Positions 27,758-36,647 of a stretch of DNA of 64,000 nt are shown here, one piece after another. The DNA is from Bacillota bacterium (GTDB lineage: Bacteria; Bacillota_A; Clostridia; Lachnospirales; Lachnospiraceae). Each line of letters opens with the position of its first letter. The first letter of the stretch is position 1. Below the pieces are notes generated by a model. It was not told the DNA's origin and ran no database searches. It worked only from the letters and a program-made list of their open reading frames with translations. The stretch is from positions 13,256-77,255 of the forward strand of contig JAEZTQ010000066.1 of assembly GCA_023443625.1 (NCBI GenBank), given 5' to 3'. A program made the translations under genes and the position numbers.

Positions 27758-30199
27758 TCATTTAAGCCTCTGACTATTTTGAAAAAGATCTTTCCAGGGA
27801 TCAATACTGCCAATCCTTTTTAGTGCCTCCTCCATATTGATACCATCTGGAGCAACTGTATCAAGTTCCTCCCAAGGAATGGGCATGGATATCCTGGCTC
27901 CTTTTCTTGCTCTTATGGAATAGGGTGCGATGCTGGTAGCACCTCTCCCATTGCGCATCCAATCGATAAAAATCTTGTTGGTGCGCTTTACTTTTCTACT
28001 ATTGCTGGTGTACTTATCAGGCCACTTCTTCTCCATAACCTCAGCTACAGATCTGGCAAAATCATGAACCTGTTCCCACATAGCACTAGGTTTTAAAGGG
28101 ACGACCACATGATAGCCTTTACCGCCACTGGTTTTAAGATAGGACGTTAGAGATAATTCAGATAGAATACTTTTTAGATCCCTCACACCCTCACGCACTA
28201 ACTTTAAATCCATTCCCTCGTCTGGGTCCAAATCAAATACCAATAGATCAGGCTTTTCAAGTTCCTCTACTTTGCTTCCCCAAATATGAAACTCCAATGT
28301 TCCCATTTGCACTTCGGATATAAGCCCCCTTGTATTCTCCACATAAAAGTAATCTTCAGCTTCACCCTTATCATCCATCACAGGAACTGTAATAATTCCT
28401 TTGCTGCCCTGACCTGGATGCTTTTTGAAAAAACATGTCTGTGATATCCCCTTTGGGCAGCGAATTATACTTAAAATCCTATGACTTATTAGGGGAAGCA
28501 TGCGCTCTGACACCTTTTCATAATACCTAATGACATCCTCTTTGGTTATTCCCGAATCTTCAAATACAATTTTGTCTGGGTTGCTAATCTTTACTCCCTG
28601 GACTATCAGCCCCTTATCCTTTCCTTCCATACAATTCTCCATTCCTTGGGCAGATGATTGAAGCTCTTCTTCCTCCTCTGCTATTTCCCTCTTTATTTCC
28701 TTTGGATTCTTATCAGTTCGCAATCCCTTAAAACTTGCCTGCCTTAGGAGATTTTCTTTCGTCCATTCGGCAAACTTAATTTCTGCCACAAAGGTAGGTT
28801 CCAGCCATATAATTTCTTCATTTGTCCGAAGCTTTGGAGGACGTTTATAAGGGGACTCAAGTCTCTTTATATCCTCAAATTTCTTCTCCAGTTCCTTTTC
28901 ATCCTCTTGAGTGAGACCAGTTCCGGCACGTCCTGCATAGACTAATTCCTCTCCCTCATAGATGCCAAGAAGCAGAGAACTAACTCCACTGGTTTTTTTA
29001 TCCGAAAGGGTATAACCTCCAATAATAAATTCCTGTCTCTTATCACATTTTAGTTTAATCCAGTCTCCATTTCTGGTTCCCCTATAAGAGGAGTTGGCTT
29101 TTTTACCTACAATCCCCTCCATGCCTCCCTCACAGGCTACTGCAAAACTTTCCTTTCCATGTCCTCTCACATGCCGGCTGTAATAAAGGCCTCTAGGGCA
29201 ATCCGTCATCAAAGCTTCCAGCCTTTCTTTTCTGTCAAGCAATGGTTGTTCTCGAAGGTCTGCACCATCTAGAGCAAGAAGATCAAAGATGATAAAGGTC
29301 AGGTTCTTATCCTTGGGATTTTTTATATAGCTTTGCAAGGCCTGAAAATCTGTCTTACCTGACGGGTTAGTGACTACCATTTCACCATCTACCACCATTG
29401 CCTTTCCCTGGGAAAGCTCAATCAGGGGATAGACAGCATTTTGAAACTTCTTAGTATAGTCATTACCATTTCTGGTCATAAGCTTTACCTTATTTCCTTC
29501 AATAAAGGCTACAATTCTATAACCATCATATTTTAATTCAAAGAGCCAATCATCACCCTCAGGAACTGTATTTACTAATTTGGCAAGCTGTACATTGAGC
29601 TGGTTAAAAGGGTTCTTCCTTACCTTCTCCTCTTCCCCCATTTCAATTTCTGCCATGGTTCGCCCGGTTCTGATGCTGGTCGTAAACTGAGAGATTCCGT
29701 CATGGGTTTGTGTATACTCATCTTTTTCTTTTAGCAAAAGCCAGTTATCCTTTGTCTCACCTGCTTTTGCTTTTAGCCTTACCAGAGCCCACTTTCCCTT
29801 AAGTCTTATTCCCTGGAGCGTAAACTTTAAGGCACCCTCACGAAGTCCTTCCTCCACATTACCATAGGGTTCCCAGTAACCTTCATCCCAAAGCATTACT
29901 ACTCCGCCTCCATATTCCCCTTTGGGTATGGTTCCTTCAAAGTTTCTGTATTCTAAGGGATGTTCTTCCACATGTACGGCCAGCCTCTTATCACGGGTAT
30001 TATAAGAGGGTCCCTTGGGAACTGCCCAGCTTAAAAGGACGCCGCCCCATTCTAGTCGAAAGTCATAGTGTTCTTTCCGTGCCATATGGTGTTGGATGAC
30101 AAATCTTAAATCCTCATCCTCAGCCTCTCCTATGCCTTCCGGCTCCGTAGTTTTATCAAAATTCCTTTTCTCCTTGTATTCATTCAGCTTTGTATTCAT
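27758..30199 (-). CDS. ligD: ATP-dependent DNA ligase D (PE-LIG-POL)
   Basis: 813 residues, the multidomain end-joining ligase. Order: 3'-phosphoesterase (HHMARKEHYDFRLEW, about 35-130), ligase with the nucleotidyl Lys in ELKYDGYRIV (about 195-510), polymerase/primase (about 545-800, with DLLVFDLDPDEG metal motif and SGGKGYHVVVPL). This is the Pseudomonas-type order rather than the mycobacterial POL-PE-LIG order. It seals double-strand breaks with Ku, useful in dormant spores. It begins 3 bp after the ku stop, so the two are translated from one message. Confidence 0.95.
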   Translation of the reverse strand: MNTKLNEYKEKRNFDKTTEPEGIGEAEDEDLRFVIQHHMARKEHYDFRLEWGGVLLSWAVPKGPSYNTRDKRLAVHVEEHPLEYRNFEGTIPKGEYGGGVVMLWDEGYWEPYGNVEEGLREGALKFTLQGIRLKGKWALVRLKAKAGETKDNWLLLKEKDEYTQTHDGISQFTTSIRTGRTMAEIEMGEEEKVRKNPFNQLNVQLAKLVNTVPEGDDWLFELKYDGYRIVAFIEGNKVKLMTRNGNDYTKKFQNAVYPLIELSQGKAMVVDGEMVVTNPSGKTDFQALQSYIKNPKDKNLTFIIFDLLALDGADLREQPLLDRKERLEALMTDCPRGLYYSRHVRGHGKESFAVACEGGMEGIVGKKANSSYRGTRNGDWIKLKCDKRQEFIIGGYTLSDKKTSGVSSLLLGIYEGEELVYAGRAGTGLTQEDEKELEKKFEDIKRLESPYKRPPKLRTNEEIIWLEPTFVAEIKFAEWTKENLLRQASFKGLRTDKNPKEIKREIAEEEEELQSSAQGMENCMEGKDKGLIVQGVKISNPDKIVFEDSGITKEDVIRYYEKVSERMLPLISHRILSIIRCPKGISQTCFFKKHPGQGSKGIITVPVMDDKGEAEDYFYVENTRGLISEVQMGTLEFHIWGSKVEELEKPDLLVFDLDPDEGMDLKLVREGVRDLKSILSELSLTSYLKTSGGKGYHVVVPLKPSAMWEQVHDFARSVAEVMEKKWPDKYTSNSRKVKRTNKIFIDWMRNGRGATSIAPYSIRARKGARISMPIPWEELDTVAPDGINMEEALKRIGSIDPWKDLFQNSQRLK

Positions 30200-30202
30200 A
30201 CC

Positions 30203-30976
30203 TTATGCTGGTTCCTTCTCTTTTTTCGCTTTCTCGACGCTGGCTTTCAATGCCTCCATAAGGTCAATAACTTTACCTTCATTCTCCGTCTCTGCTGCCA
30301 CAACCTCCTTGCCTGATATCTTGGTCTCAATGAGGGTCCGAAGCTTACTCTGATATTCATCCTTATATTTCCCAGGATCAAAGGGTGTGTCCATGGAATT
30401 GATTAATAACTTTGCCATGTTAAGTTCTTGTTCCACAACATCGGGCTTAGTATACTGTTTTTGAAGTTCCTTTATTTCATCAGCATAGTGCATAGTAGAA
30501 ATTAAAATTCCATCCTCACGGGGGATAATTGCCATCAAAGTGTCTTTGGTTCCCATAACAGTCTTCCCTATGGCGATCTTTTGTTCTGCCATGAGTGCCG
30601 AACGAAGGAGTTCGAAGGCCTTTTCTCCTCCTGCTTCCGGTGCAGCCTGATAGGTTTTCTCATAGTAGACAGGAGAAATCTGGTTCAACTGAGCAAAATG
30701 AAGTATCTGAATGGATTTTTCCTTTTCCGTCTTAATCTTTTCAATCTCATCTTCTGTGACGACTACATACTTGTCCTCATCATACTCATATCCTTTAACA
30801 ATATCCTCCCCTTTTATCTCTTTACCACAGTGAGCACAGGTCTTCTTATATCGGATACGACTATTGTCTTCTTTATGCAATTGATTAAAGTGAATGTCAT
30901 TATCCTGGGTGGCTGTATACATAGCGATAGGAATTGCCACCATGCCGAAAGTTATAACTGACTTACGCGATATCAT
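30203..30976 (-). CDS. ku: Ku protein for non-homologous end joining
   Basis: About 257 residues, bacterial Ku core: SVITFGMVAIPIAMY, HFNQLHKED, RIRYKKTCAHCGKE with the C..C pair, IVKGYEYDEDKYVV, and IIPREDGILISTMHYADEI. The C-terminal tail is Lys/Glu-rich, as in Ku proteins that recruit LigD. GGAGG lies 10 nt before the ATG at 30976; the 11 codons before it in the open frame are not Ku-like. It binds broken DNA ends and recruits LigD, encoded directly downstream. Confidence 0.94.
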   Translation of the reverse strand: MISRKSVITFGMVAIPIAMYTATQDNDIHFNQLHKEDNSRIRYKKTCAHCGKEIKGEDIVKGYEYDEDKYVVVTEDEIEKIKTEKEKSIQILHFAQLNQISPVYYEKTYQAAPEAGGEKAFELLRSALMAEQKIAIGKTVMGTKDTLMAIIPREDGILISTMHYADEIKELQKQYTKPDVVEQELNMAKLLINSMDTPFDPGKYKDEYQSKLRTLIETKISGKEVVAAETENEGKVIDLMEALKASVEKAKKEKEPA

Positions 30977-31183
30977 GATAAAATCACCTCCGCAGTTATT
31001 GTTTCCCAATTGTGTGTCATATATTACTGTTGATTAGGTAAAAATATATAATGATAATTCTATAGCATAATATAATATAAAATAAATATGATATTTTCAA
31101 AGGACCATGAGCATGATGTTTTATCAAAATACAAAAGTCCTTTATAATGCAAAATGAAGTTCTATCATAGAGAGGATTAGGTC

Positions 31184-31795
31184 ATGAATATCTTAAGTAG
31201 AGAATTTTATAATCGAGATTCCCTAGTAGTTGCCCAAGAGTTATTAGGAAAATATCTTGTTCATGAAGTTGAAGGAATTAAATTAATGGGAAAAATCGTA
31301 GAAACTGAAGCTTATATGGGAATTGAAGATAAAGCAGCACATTCCTATGGAGGAAGGCGTACACCAAGGGTTGAAGTAATGTATGGCTCTCCAGGTCATG
31401 CTTATGTGTATTTAATCTATGGTATGTATGATTGCTTTAATGTGGTAACCAATCAAGAGGGAATTCCGCATGCTGTATTAATTCGGGCTGTACAACCAAT
31501 AGGAGATTTTGATGTTTTTGCTCATAATAGATATGGAAAATTATATAAAGATTTAAGTAAAGGCCAAAGGAAAAACTTAACCAATGGCCCAGGAAAGCTA
31601 TGTAGAGCCCTTCGCATTGATCGCAAGGAGAACGGAGAAGACTTGTGCGGTAACAAACTTTATATCACCATTAGTAAAGAGGATCAATTTGAAGTGGTTT
31701 CGGCCAAACGAGTAGGTATCGATTATGCAGAGGAAGCCAAGGATTTTCTTTGGAGGTTTTATATTAAGGATAATCCCTATATATCAGTAAAGTAA
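31184..31795 (+). CDS. 3-methyladenine DNA glycosylase (AAG/Mpg family)
   Basis: 203 residues, full length for the family: ELLGKYLVHE, IVETEAYMG with the catalytic Glu, DKAAHSYGGRRTPR, GHAYVYLIYGMYDCFNVV with the intercalating Tyr region, and NGPGKLCRAL. It removes alkylated purines in base-excision repair. It is divergent from ku/ligD, making a small DNA-repair locus. A GAGAGGA site precedes the ATG. Confidence 0.93.
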   Translation: MNILSREFYNRDSLVVAQELLGKYLVHEVEGIKLMGKIVETEAYMGIEDKAAHSYGGRRTPRVEVMYGSPGHAYVYLIYGMYDCFNVVTNQEGIPHAVLIRAVQPIGDFDVFAHNRYGKLYKDLSKGQRKNLTNGPGKLCRALRIDRKENGEDLCGNKLYITISKEDQFEVVSAKRVGIDYAEEAKDFLWRFYIKDNPYISVK

Positions 31796-31847
31796 ATGCC
31801 TAGATTAATGCCTATCCTAAATCGCATAAAAAGGGAAGGAAGGCTAT

Positions 31848-31965
31848 GGTGATAAAACTTACAATTGTTTTATGATAAATTTACAACTATTTTATGATAA
31901 AACATTATGATAAAACTTACGATTATTTTTATGATAAAACATATGATAAAATTTACGATTATTTT
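31848..31965 (+). repeat. Degenerate direct repeats ahead of the amino-acid transporter promoter
   Basis: Four copies of ATGATAAAAYTTACRAYTRTTTT, irregularly spaced, with two shorter ATGATAAAACA fragments between them. The array ends 2 bp before the -35 box of the next promoter. A/T-rich phased repeats like this could be binding sites for a regulator, or a neutral expansion. They occupy most of the 303-bp gap 31796-32098. Confidence 0.7.
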
Positions 31966-31967
31966 TA

Positions 31968-31996
31968 TTGACAGTTAATAAAAAATATTGTAACAT
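31968..31996 (+). promoter_or_regulatory. Promoter of the amino-acid ABC transporter operon
   Basis: TTGACA (31968-31973), 17 bp, TAACAT (31991-31996). A perfect palindrome ATTCATATATGAAT (32009-32022) lies at about +10 and could be an operator. Together they suggest repressed transcription of the transporter genes. Confidence 0.7.
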
Positions 31997-32098
31997 ATAA
32001 AACACTTCATTCATATATGAATTGTATGAATTGAAATTGCGCTGGCGTGTCAGTAATTGGAATAGCCGAATTTAGAGAATAGAAAGGAGCATGCTATT

Positions 32099-32758
32099 TT
32101 GGATTATAATTTTATTACTGAGTACATACCCATGTATATTACTGCAGCCGGACTTACCCTAAGAATTGCATTACTGGGAATTGTTTTATCTATGGTGATA
32201 GGTCTTATATGCAGTTTGATTCAGTATTATAAAATACCTGCCATAAAACGGATCGTATCAGGTTATATTGAATTATCCCGAAATACCCCTCTATTGGTGC
32301 AGCTGTTTTTCCTTTATTTTGGTCTTCCCAAGCTGGGTATCATGATCAGTTCTGAGGGTTGTGCCATACTAGGCTTATCCTTTCTAGGAGGCAGCTATAT
32401 GGCTGAGGCTTTCCGAAGCGGATTAGAAACCGTAGAGAAAAGTCAGGTGGAACAAGGTCTTAGCATTGGGCTAAATCACAAGCAAATAATTTGGTATATT
32501 GTTTTACCTCAAGCCATCTCAGTTTCCGTACCTGCTTTTTGCGCAAATATGATATTTCTAATTAAAGAAACTTCTGTTTTCAGTGTGGTGGCTCTGGCTG
32601 ATCTAATGTATGTGGCAAAGGATTTGATCGGATTGTATTACAAAACCGATGAAGCACTGCTTATGCTGGTTATCTCCTATCTTGTTATTCTGCTACCACT
32701 TTCAATGATTGCGTCATTACTGGAGAGGAGGTTACGCTATGCAGGATTTGGGTATTAG
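32099..32758 (+). CDS. Amino-acid ABC transporter permease 1
   Basis: 219 residues, His/Glu/Gln/Arg/opine-type permease: ELSRNTPLLVQLFFLYFGLP and the EAA motif (VEQGLSIGLNHKQIIWYIVLPQA, cut here: EQGLSIGL...VLPQA). About five helices. It starts with TTG, with GGAG 9 nt upstream. It forms a heterodimer with the permease encoded next and works with the ATPase and lipoprotein genes downstream. Polar amino acid importer, exact substrate unknown. Confidence 0.9.
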   Translation: MDYNFITEYIPMYITAAGLTLRIALLGIVLSMVIGLICSLIQYYKIPAIKRIVSGYIELSRNTPLLVQLFFLYFGLPKLGIMISSEGCAILGLSFLGGSYMAEAFRSGLETVEKSQVEQGLSIGLNHKQIIWYIVLPQAISVSVPAFCANMIFLIKETSVFSVVALADLMYVAKDLIGLYYKTDEALLMLVISYLVILLPLSMIASLLERRLRYAGFGY

Positions 32759-33416
32759 AGTACTCTTTGAAGGAAGTAATTTTATACGTCTCTTAGGTGG
32801 TTTGTGGATTACGATTAAAATAGCTCTTATCTCTGTTGCTATTTCCTTAATACTAGGAATTTTTCTTGGAATATTGATGACCTTAAAAAATCCTGTAACC
32901 AAGGTATTAACAAGGATTTATCTGGAGTTTATCCGTATTATGCCACAGTTGGTACTCCTTTTCCTGGTATACTTTGGTTTAACAAAAGCTTTTGGAATTA
33001 ATCTTTCAGGACAATTGTCAGCTATCATTGTTTTTGTTCTGTGGGGAACTGCTGAAATGGGGGATCTGGTACGAAGTGCACTGATTTCCATACCAAAACA
33101 CCAATATGAAAGCGGAACAGCCATAGGACTTAGCAACCTGCAGGTGTACCGCTATATCATCATTCCTCAGACGGTACGCAGACTCCTTCCCCTATCAATC
33201 AACCTTATGACACGCATGATTAAGACTACTTCTCTCATTGTTCTCATCGGCGTTGTAGAAGTTTTGAAGGTAGGTCAGCAGATTATTGAGGCGAACCGCT
33301 ATACTGCACCCTCGGGTGCACTATGGATTTACGGAACTATTTTCTTTCTTTATTTTATTGTTTGTTTTCCAATTACCCGCCTTGCAGGCCGGTTGGAAAA
33401 ACGTTGGTTGAATTAA
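32739..33416 (+). CDS. Amino-acid ABC transporter permease 2
   Basis: About 225 residues, same family as its neighbour: YLEFIRIMPQLVLLFLVYFG and the EAA loop ESGTAIGLSNLQVYRYIIIP. The open frame begins at 32709, but GGAGAGGAGG sits 7 nt before the ATG at 32739, which I chose. It overlaps the end of permease 1 by 20 bp, so translation is coupled. Confidence 0.9.
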   Translation: MQDLGIRVLFEGSNFIRLLGGLWITIKIALISVAISLILGIFLGILMTLKNPVTKVLTRIYLEFIRIMPQLVLLFLVYFGLTKAFGINLSGQLSAIIVFVLWGTAEMGDLVRSALISIPKHQYESGTAIGLSNLQVYRYIIIPQTVRRLLPLSINLMTRMIKTTSLIVLIGVVEVLKVGQQIIEANRYTAPSGALWIYGTIFFLYFIVCFPITRLAGRLEKRWLN

Positions 33417-33456
33417 TGGGGACCTGCAACCCCAAAATTGCAGGGTATGGAAAGGC

Positions 33457-34212
33457 ATGGTGATCACTGTGATAGAGGAACAAAAGGTGTTGGAAATTAG
33501 ACATCTAAATAAGTCTTATGGAGATGATGCGGTTTTGAAGGATGTTTCCCTTGCTATCCATCAGGGTGAGGTTGTGGTGGTCATAGGTCCTTCCGGCTGT
33601 GGAAAAAGCACACTCCTGCGATGCATCAATGGTCTTGAGCCCATACAAGCAGGGGATATCCTACTTGACAACCAAGTCATAACCGGCGGTAAACATCAGT
33701 GGAGCCAAATACGTCAAAAAATTGGTATGGTATTTCAAAACTATGACCTATTTCCACATATGACCGTATTGGATAATGTACTCCTTGGTCCAACAAAAGT
33801 TGCGGGGCGAAATAAGCAGGAAGCTTGTGATGCCGCAAAAAAGCTACTGGAACGTGTGGGACTTCTGGATAAAATTAATTCCTACCCCCGCCAGTTATCT
33901 GGTGGGCAAAAGCAAAGGGTGGCTATTGTTAGAGCTCTGATGATGGAACCGGAAATGATACTCTTTGATGAGATTACTGCAGCCCTAGACCCTGAGATGG
34001 TTCGTGAAGTACTGGATGTAGTTCTGGAATTAGCAAAAGGCGGCATGACTATGATTATTGTCACTCATGAAATGCAATTTGCAAGAGCAATTGCAGACCG
34101 TATCATCTTTATTGACAATGGAGAAATAGTAGAAACCGGGAATCCGGAAGAATTTTTTACTGAACCAAAAACCCAGCGTGCCCGCAAGTTTTTGAATATA
34201 TTTCATTATTAA
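33457..34212 (+). CDS. Amino-acid ABC transporter ATP-binding protein
   Basis: 251 residues, GlnQ/HisP-type ATPase: Walker A VIGPSGCGKSTLLRC, signature QLSGGQKQRVAIVRAL, Walker B MILFDEITAALDPE (Glu-Ile instead of the usual Glu-Pro), switch His in IVTHEMQFA. It drives import through the two permeases. The true start is uncertain: ATG at 33457 is only 1-2 nt from AAAGG, and GTG at 33460 is better spaced. Confidence 0.92.
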   Translation: MVITVIEEQKVLEIRHLNKSYGDDAVLKDVSLAIHQGEVVVVIGPSGCGKSTLLRCINGLEPIQAGDILLDNQVITGGKHQWSQIRQKIGMVFQNYDLFPHMTVLDNVLLGPTKVAGRNKQEACDAAKKLLERVGLLDKINSYPRQLSGGQKQRVAIVRALMMEPEMILFDEITAALDPEMVREVLDVVLELAKGGMTMIIVTHEMQFARAIADRIIFIDNGEIVETGNPEEFFTEPKTQRARKFLNIFHY

Positions 34213-34224
34213 AGGAAAAAGGAA

Positions 34225-34246
34225 ATGTGAAAATATATTTTCACAT
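34225..34246 (+). repeat. Perfect palindrome between the ATPase and binding-protein genes
   Basis: ATGTGAAAATA / TATTTTCACAT, 22 bp. In RNA it makes a hairpin just upstream of the binding-protein gene. Such hairpins often shield the downstream part of the message so the binding protein is made in excess. Confidence 0.65.
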
Positions 34247-34302
34247 GGCAAATTTGAGCTGATGACCAAATTTGTACTATATTATAAGAATGGAGATAAA
34301 AT

Positions 34303-35187
34303 ATGAATAAAATAAAAAGAATTTTCTCAATTACCTTAGTGCTGCTTATGACACTTACTCTTCTGACTGCTTGCGGGAAATCAAACTCCCCTAGTGATAA
34401 CGCAACGAAGGATGACAATAACTCTACTAGTACCGCAAGATCTTTGGAAGACATAAAGTCCAGCGGTAAAGTTATCATTGGTGTATTCAGCGATAAGGCT
34501 CCTTTTGGTTATGTAGATGCAAATGGTGCGTACCAGGGCTATGATGTCTACTTTGCAAACCGCATAGGTGAAGATCTGGGTGTAGATGTAGAATTTGTAT
34601 CTGTTGAACCTGCCAGTCGTGTGGAATACTTAAAAACAGGCAAAGTAGATATTATCCTTGCTAATTTTACAGTTACAGAAGAAAGAGCCCAATCCGTAGA
34701 TTTTGCTCTTCCCTATATGAAAGTGGCACTTGGTGTAGTAAGCCCCGACAAGTCACTGATTACTGATGTATCTCAGCTGGATGGTAAAACCCTCATCGTT
34801 GCAAAAGGAACCACTGCCGAGACTTACTTTACAGCCAATTATCCAGAAGTAAAATTACTTAAGTTTGATCAGTATACGGAAACCTATAATGCTCTCTTAG
34901 ATGGACGGGGAGATGCTTTCTCAACAGACAATACGGAAGTTCTGGCATGGGCTTTACAGAACGAAGGTTTTACTGTAGGAATAGAAAGTCTTGGAGACCT
35001 AGATACCATCGCTGGGGCTGTTCAAAAGGGCAACACTAGTCTCCTTGAATGGCTCAATGAAGAAATCAAAACCTTAGGTAAGGAGAACTTCTTCCATAAG
35101 AATTTTGAAGAAACCCTTGCCCCTGTTTACGGTGACGCTGTTGATCCTGATAGCCTTGTGGTTGAAGGCGGCGTTGTGGAAGAATAA
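34303..35187 (+). CDS. Amino-acid ABC transporter substrate-binding lipoprotein
   Basis: 294 residues. A lipoprotein signal ends in the lipobox LLTAC (Cys about residue 24), followed by a Ser/Asn/Asp-rich linker and a type-2 periplasmic-binding fold (VIIGVFSDKAPFGYVDANG, DVYFANRIGEDLGVDVEFV-like YDVYFANRIGEDLGVD). Anchored outside the cell membrane, it delivers a polar amino acid to the permeases encoded upstream. The terminator at 35193 closes the operon. Confidence 0.93.
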   Translation: MNKIKRIFSITLVLLMTLTLLTACGKSNSPSDNATKDDNNSTSTARSLEDIKSSGKVIIGVFSDKAPFGYVDANGAYQGYDVYFANRIGEDLGVDVEFVSVEPASRVEYLKTGKVDIILANFTVTEERAQSVDFALPYMKVALGVVSPDKSLITDVSQLDGKTLIVAKGTTAETYFTANYPEVKLLKFDQYTETYNALLDGRGDAFSTDNTEVLAWALQNEGFTVGIESLGDLDTIAGAVQKGNTSLLEWLNEEIKTLGKENFFHKNFEETLAPVYGDAVDPDSLVVEGGVVEE

Positions 35188-35192
35188 GACAA

Positions 35193-35237
35193 AGAGAGAA
35201 AGAGCAAAGTATCACTCTTTCTCTCTTACCATGTTTT
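35193..35237 (+). terminator. Rho-independent terminator of the amino-acid transporter operon
   Basis: Arms AGAGAGAAAGAG (35193-35204) and CTCTTTCTCTCT (35215-35226), a 10-nt loop, then a T-rich stretch ending TTTTT at 35237. It begins a few bases after the lipoprotein stop. Confidence 0.8.
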
Positions 35238-35264
35238 TACCGGTGGCAGATTTCCTTCCTTCTA

Positions 35265-36422
35265 TTATACAAGATCCTCTATTGGTCTTCCTTTATTATT
35301 CATTGTAAGTAATATACCACTAGTCAAGGCGGTAAATGGTGCCACCGTAACCAGTCCAATACTGCCGGCGATTGTATCAAGGATTTGTGATGATACATAT
35401 TTATAATTGAGTATATTACTAATTGGAGTTCCTTGGGCCATAAATACCATTAGAAGTGCAATATACCCACCTGAATAAGCCAATAATAGAGTCGTTGTCA
35501 TTGTCCCCATGGCAGCACGACCCACACGGATACCGGATAATGTTGCCTCTTTCCAGGATATATCTGGTTTCTTATCTACTACCTCATATATTGCAGAGGT
35601 TATGTCAACTGCTAAATCAATGACTGCTCCTGTGGCACCAATAAATATACTTGCCATATAAATTTGTGTTAAATTCAAATGAGCATATCCACTATAAAGA
35701 AGGCTTTCGGAATATGCCATAATTGCTCCATGAATTTGAAATATATTAGTAAAAAATATCCCAAGGATCCCTGTTGTAATGGTTCCCAGAAGGGCGCCCA
35801 GAATTGCAGATAAAGCCCGACGGTCAAATCCATATACCATTGTAATTACAATGATAGTCAATGCTAGGGTAATGATAAATCCCATGATTATAGGATTATT
35901 ACCATTTAAATAGCCTGGTATCAGCACCTTCCATATCATCAATATGGTAACTGCAAAGGATAACAAAGCCCTTACACCGGTTTTACCTGCAAAAAGTATC
36001 AGAAGTATAACAAAAATGGCTATAAGTAAAAATTCCTTCCCCATACGATAATGGTCAATCATATTGACAGATTTGACTTCCTGATCCAAATAGCTGATCA
36101 CAACCAATGCCCTGTCTCCCTCGTTAAAGATCTTATCCTGCTCAAGGGAACCATTTAACATATTAATTCCTTCCACTTCCTTACCCTTAAAAATACCACC
36201 CATTAATTTAATTCTACATCTTTGCTCACCTGTCTGTATCATTCCCGTACTAAATAACTTACTATTGTCTGTTTCCAGGACCTTCCCTACCGTTCTGTCT
36301 GTACCTTGAAAAATAATTGCTTCTTCATATCCCGTGGGAAGAAATAGCAGGATAAAGAAAAGACCAAGGCAAAGAATTGCTGGTAAATGTGTTCTTAAGG
36401 CATTTATAGTTTTTCTGTTCAT
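35265..36422 (-). CDS. YibE/F-like multi-pass membrane protein
   Basis: About 385 residues. An N-terminal helix, an outside domain of about 100 residues, then about eight helices with GATGAVIDLAVDITSAIYEV and AMGTMTTTLLLAYSGGY, diagnostic of the YibE/F family. Its transport role is not established. The open frame starts at 36533, but the first 37 codons cover a terminator-like hairpin and lack family features, so I prefer the ATG at 36422. No strong ribosome site is visible there. Confidence 0.85.
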   Translation of the reverse strand: MNRKTINALRTHLPAILCLGLFFILLFLPTGYEEAIIFQGTDRTVGKVLETDNSKLFSTGMIQTGEQRCRIKLMGGIFKGKEVEGINMLNGSLEQDKIFNEGDRALVVISYLDQEVKSVNMIDHYRMGKEFLLIAIFVILLILFAGKTGVRALLSFAVTILMIWKVLIPGYLNGNNPIIMGFIITLALTIIVITMVYGFDRRALSAILGALLGTITTGILGIFFTNIFQIHGAIMAYSESLLYSGYAHLNLTQIYMASIFIGATGAVIDLAVDITSAIYEVVDKKPDISWKEATLSGIRVGRAAMGTMTTTLLLAYSGGYIALLMVFMAQGTPISNILNYKYVSSQILDTIAGSIGLVTVAPFTALTSGILLTMNNKGRPIEDLV

Positions 36423-36481
36423 ATGAAACCAATTACCCTTTCTTTCACTCAATTGATGCCAATCCCAGCTCATATCTATGT

Positions 36482-36506
36482 CAATAAACAAGGAGCCCCA
36501 GGCTCC
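36482..36506 (-). terminator. Probable terminator of the alkaline phosphatase gene
   Basis: Stem GGAGCC-TGG-GGCTCC followed on the minus strand by TTGTTTATTG. It lies about 140 bp past the alkaline phosphatase stop and just upstream of the YibE/F gene. Confidence 0.6.
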
Positions 36507-36647
36507 GCCAGTATTCTTGTTAATCAATTGCATGAAGGCACAAACATTATGTTCATGCCTGCATGCATTTTATCAATACCCTGCTAACATCCCCAATGTC
36601 AACTTATGTATTAAAAACTATTACCATGAAATATTCTTGTAGGAAAT

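Noticed and set aside
36423..36533. Longer N-terminus for the YibE/F protein
   Set aside because: The extra codons cover a terminator-like hairpin and do not look like a signal or family sequence.
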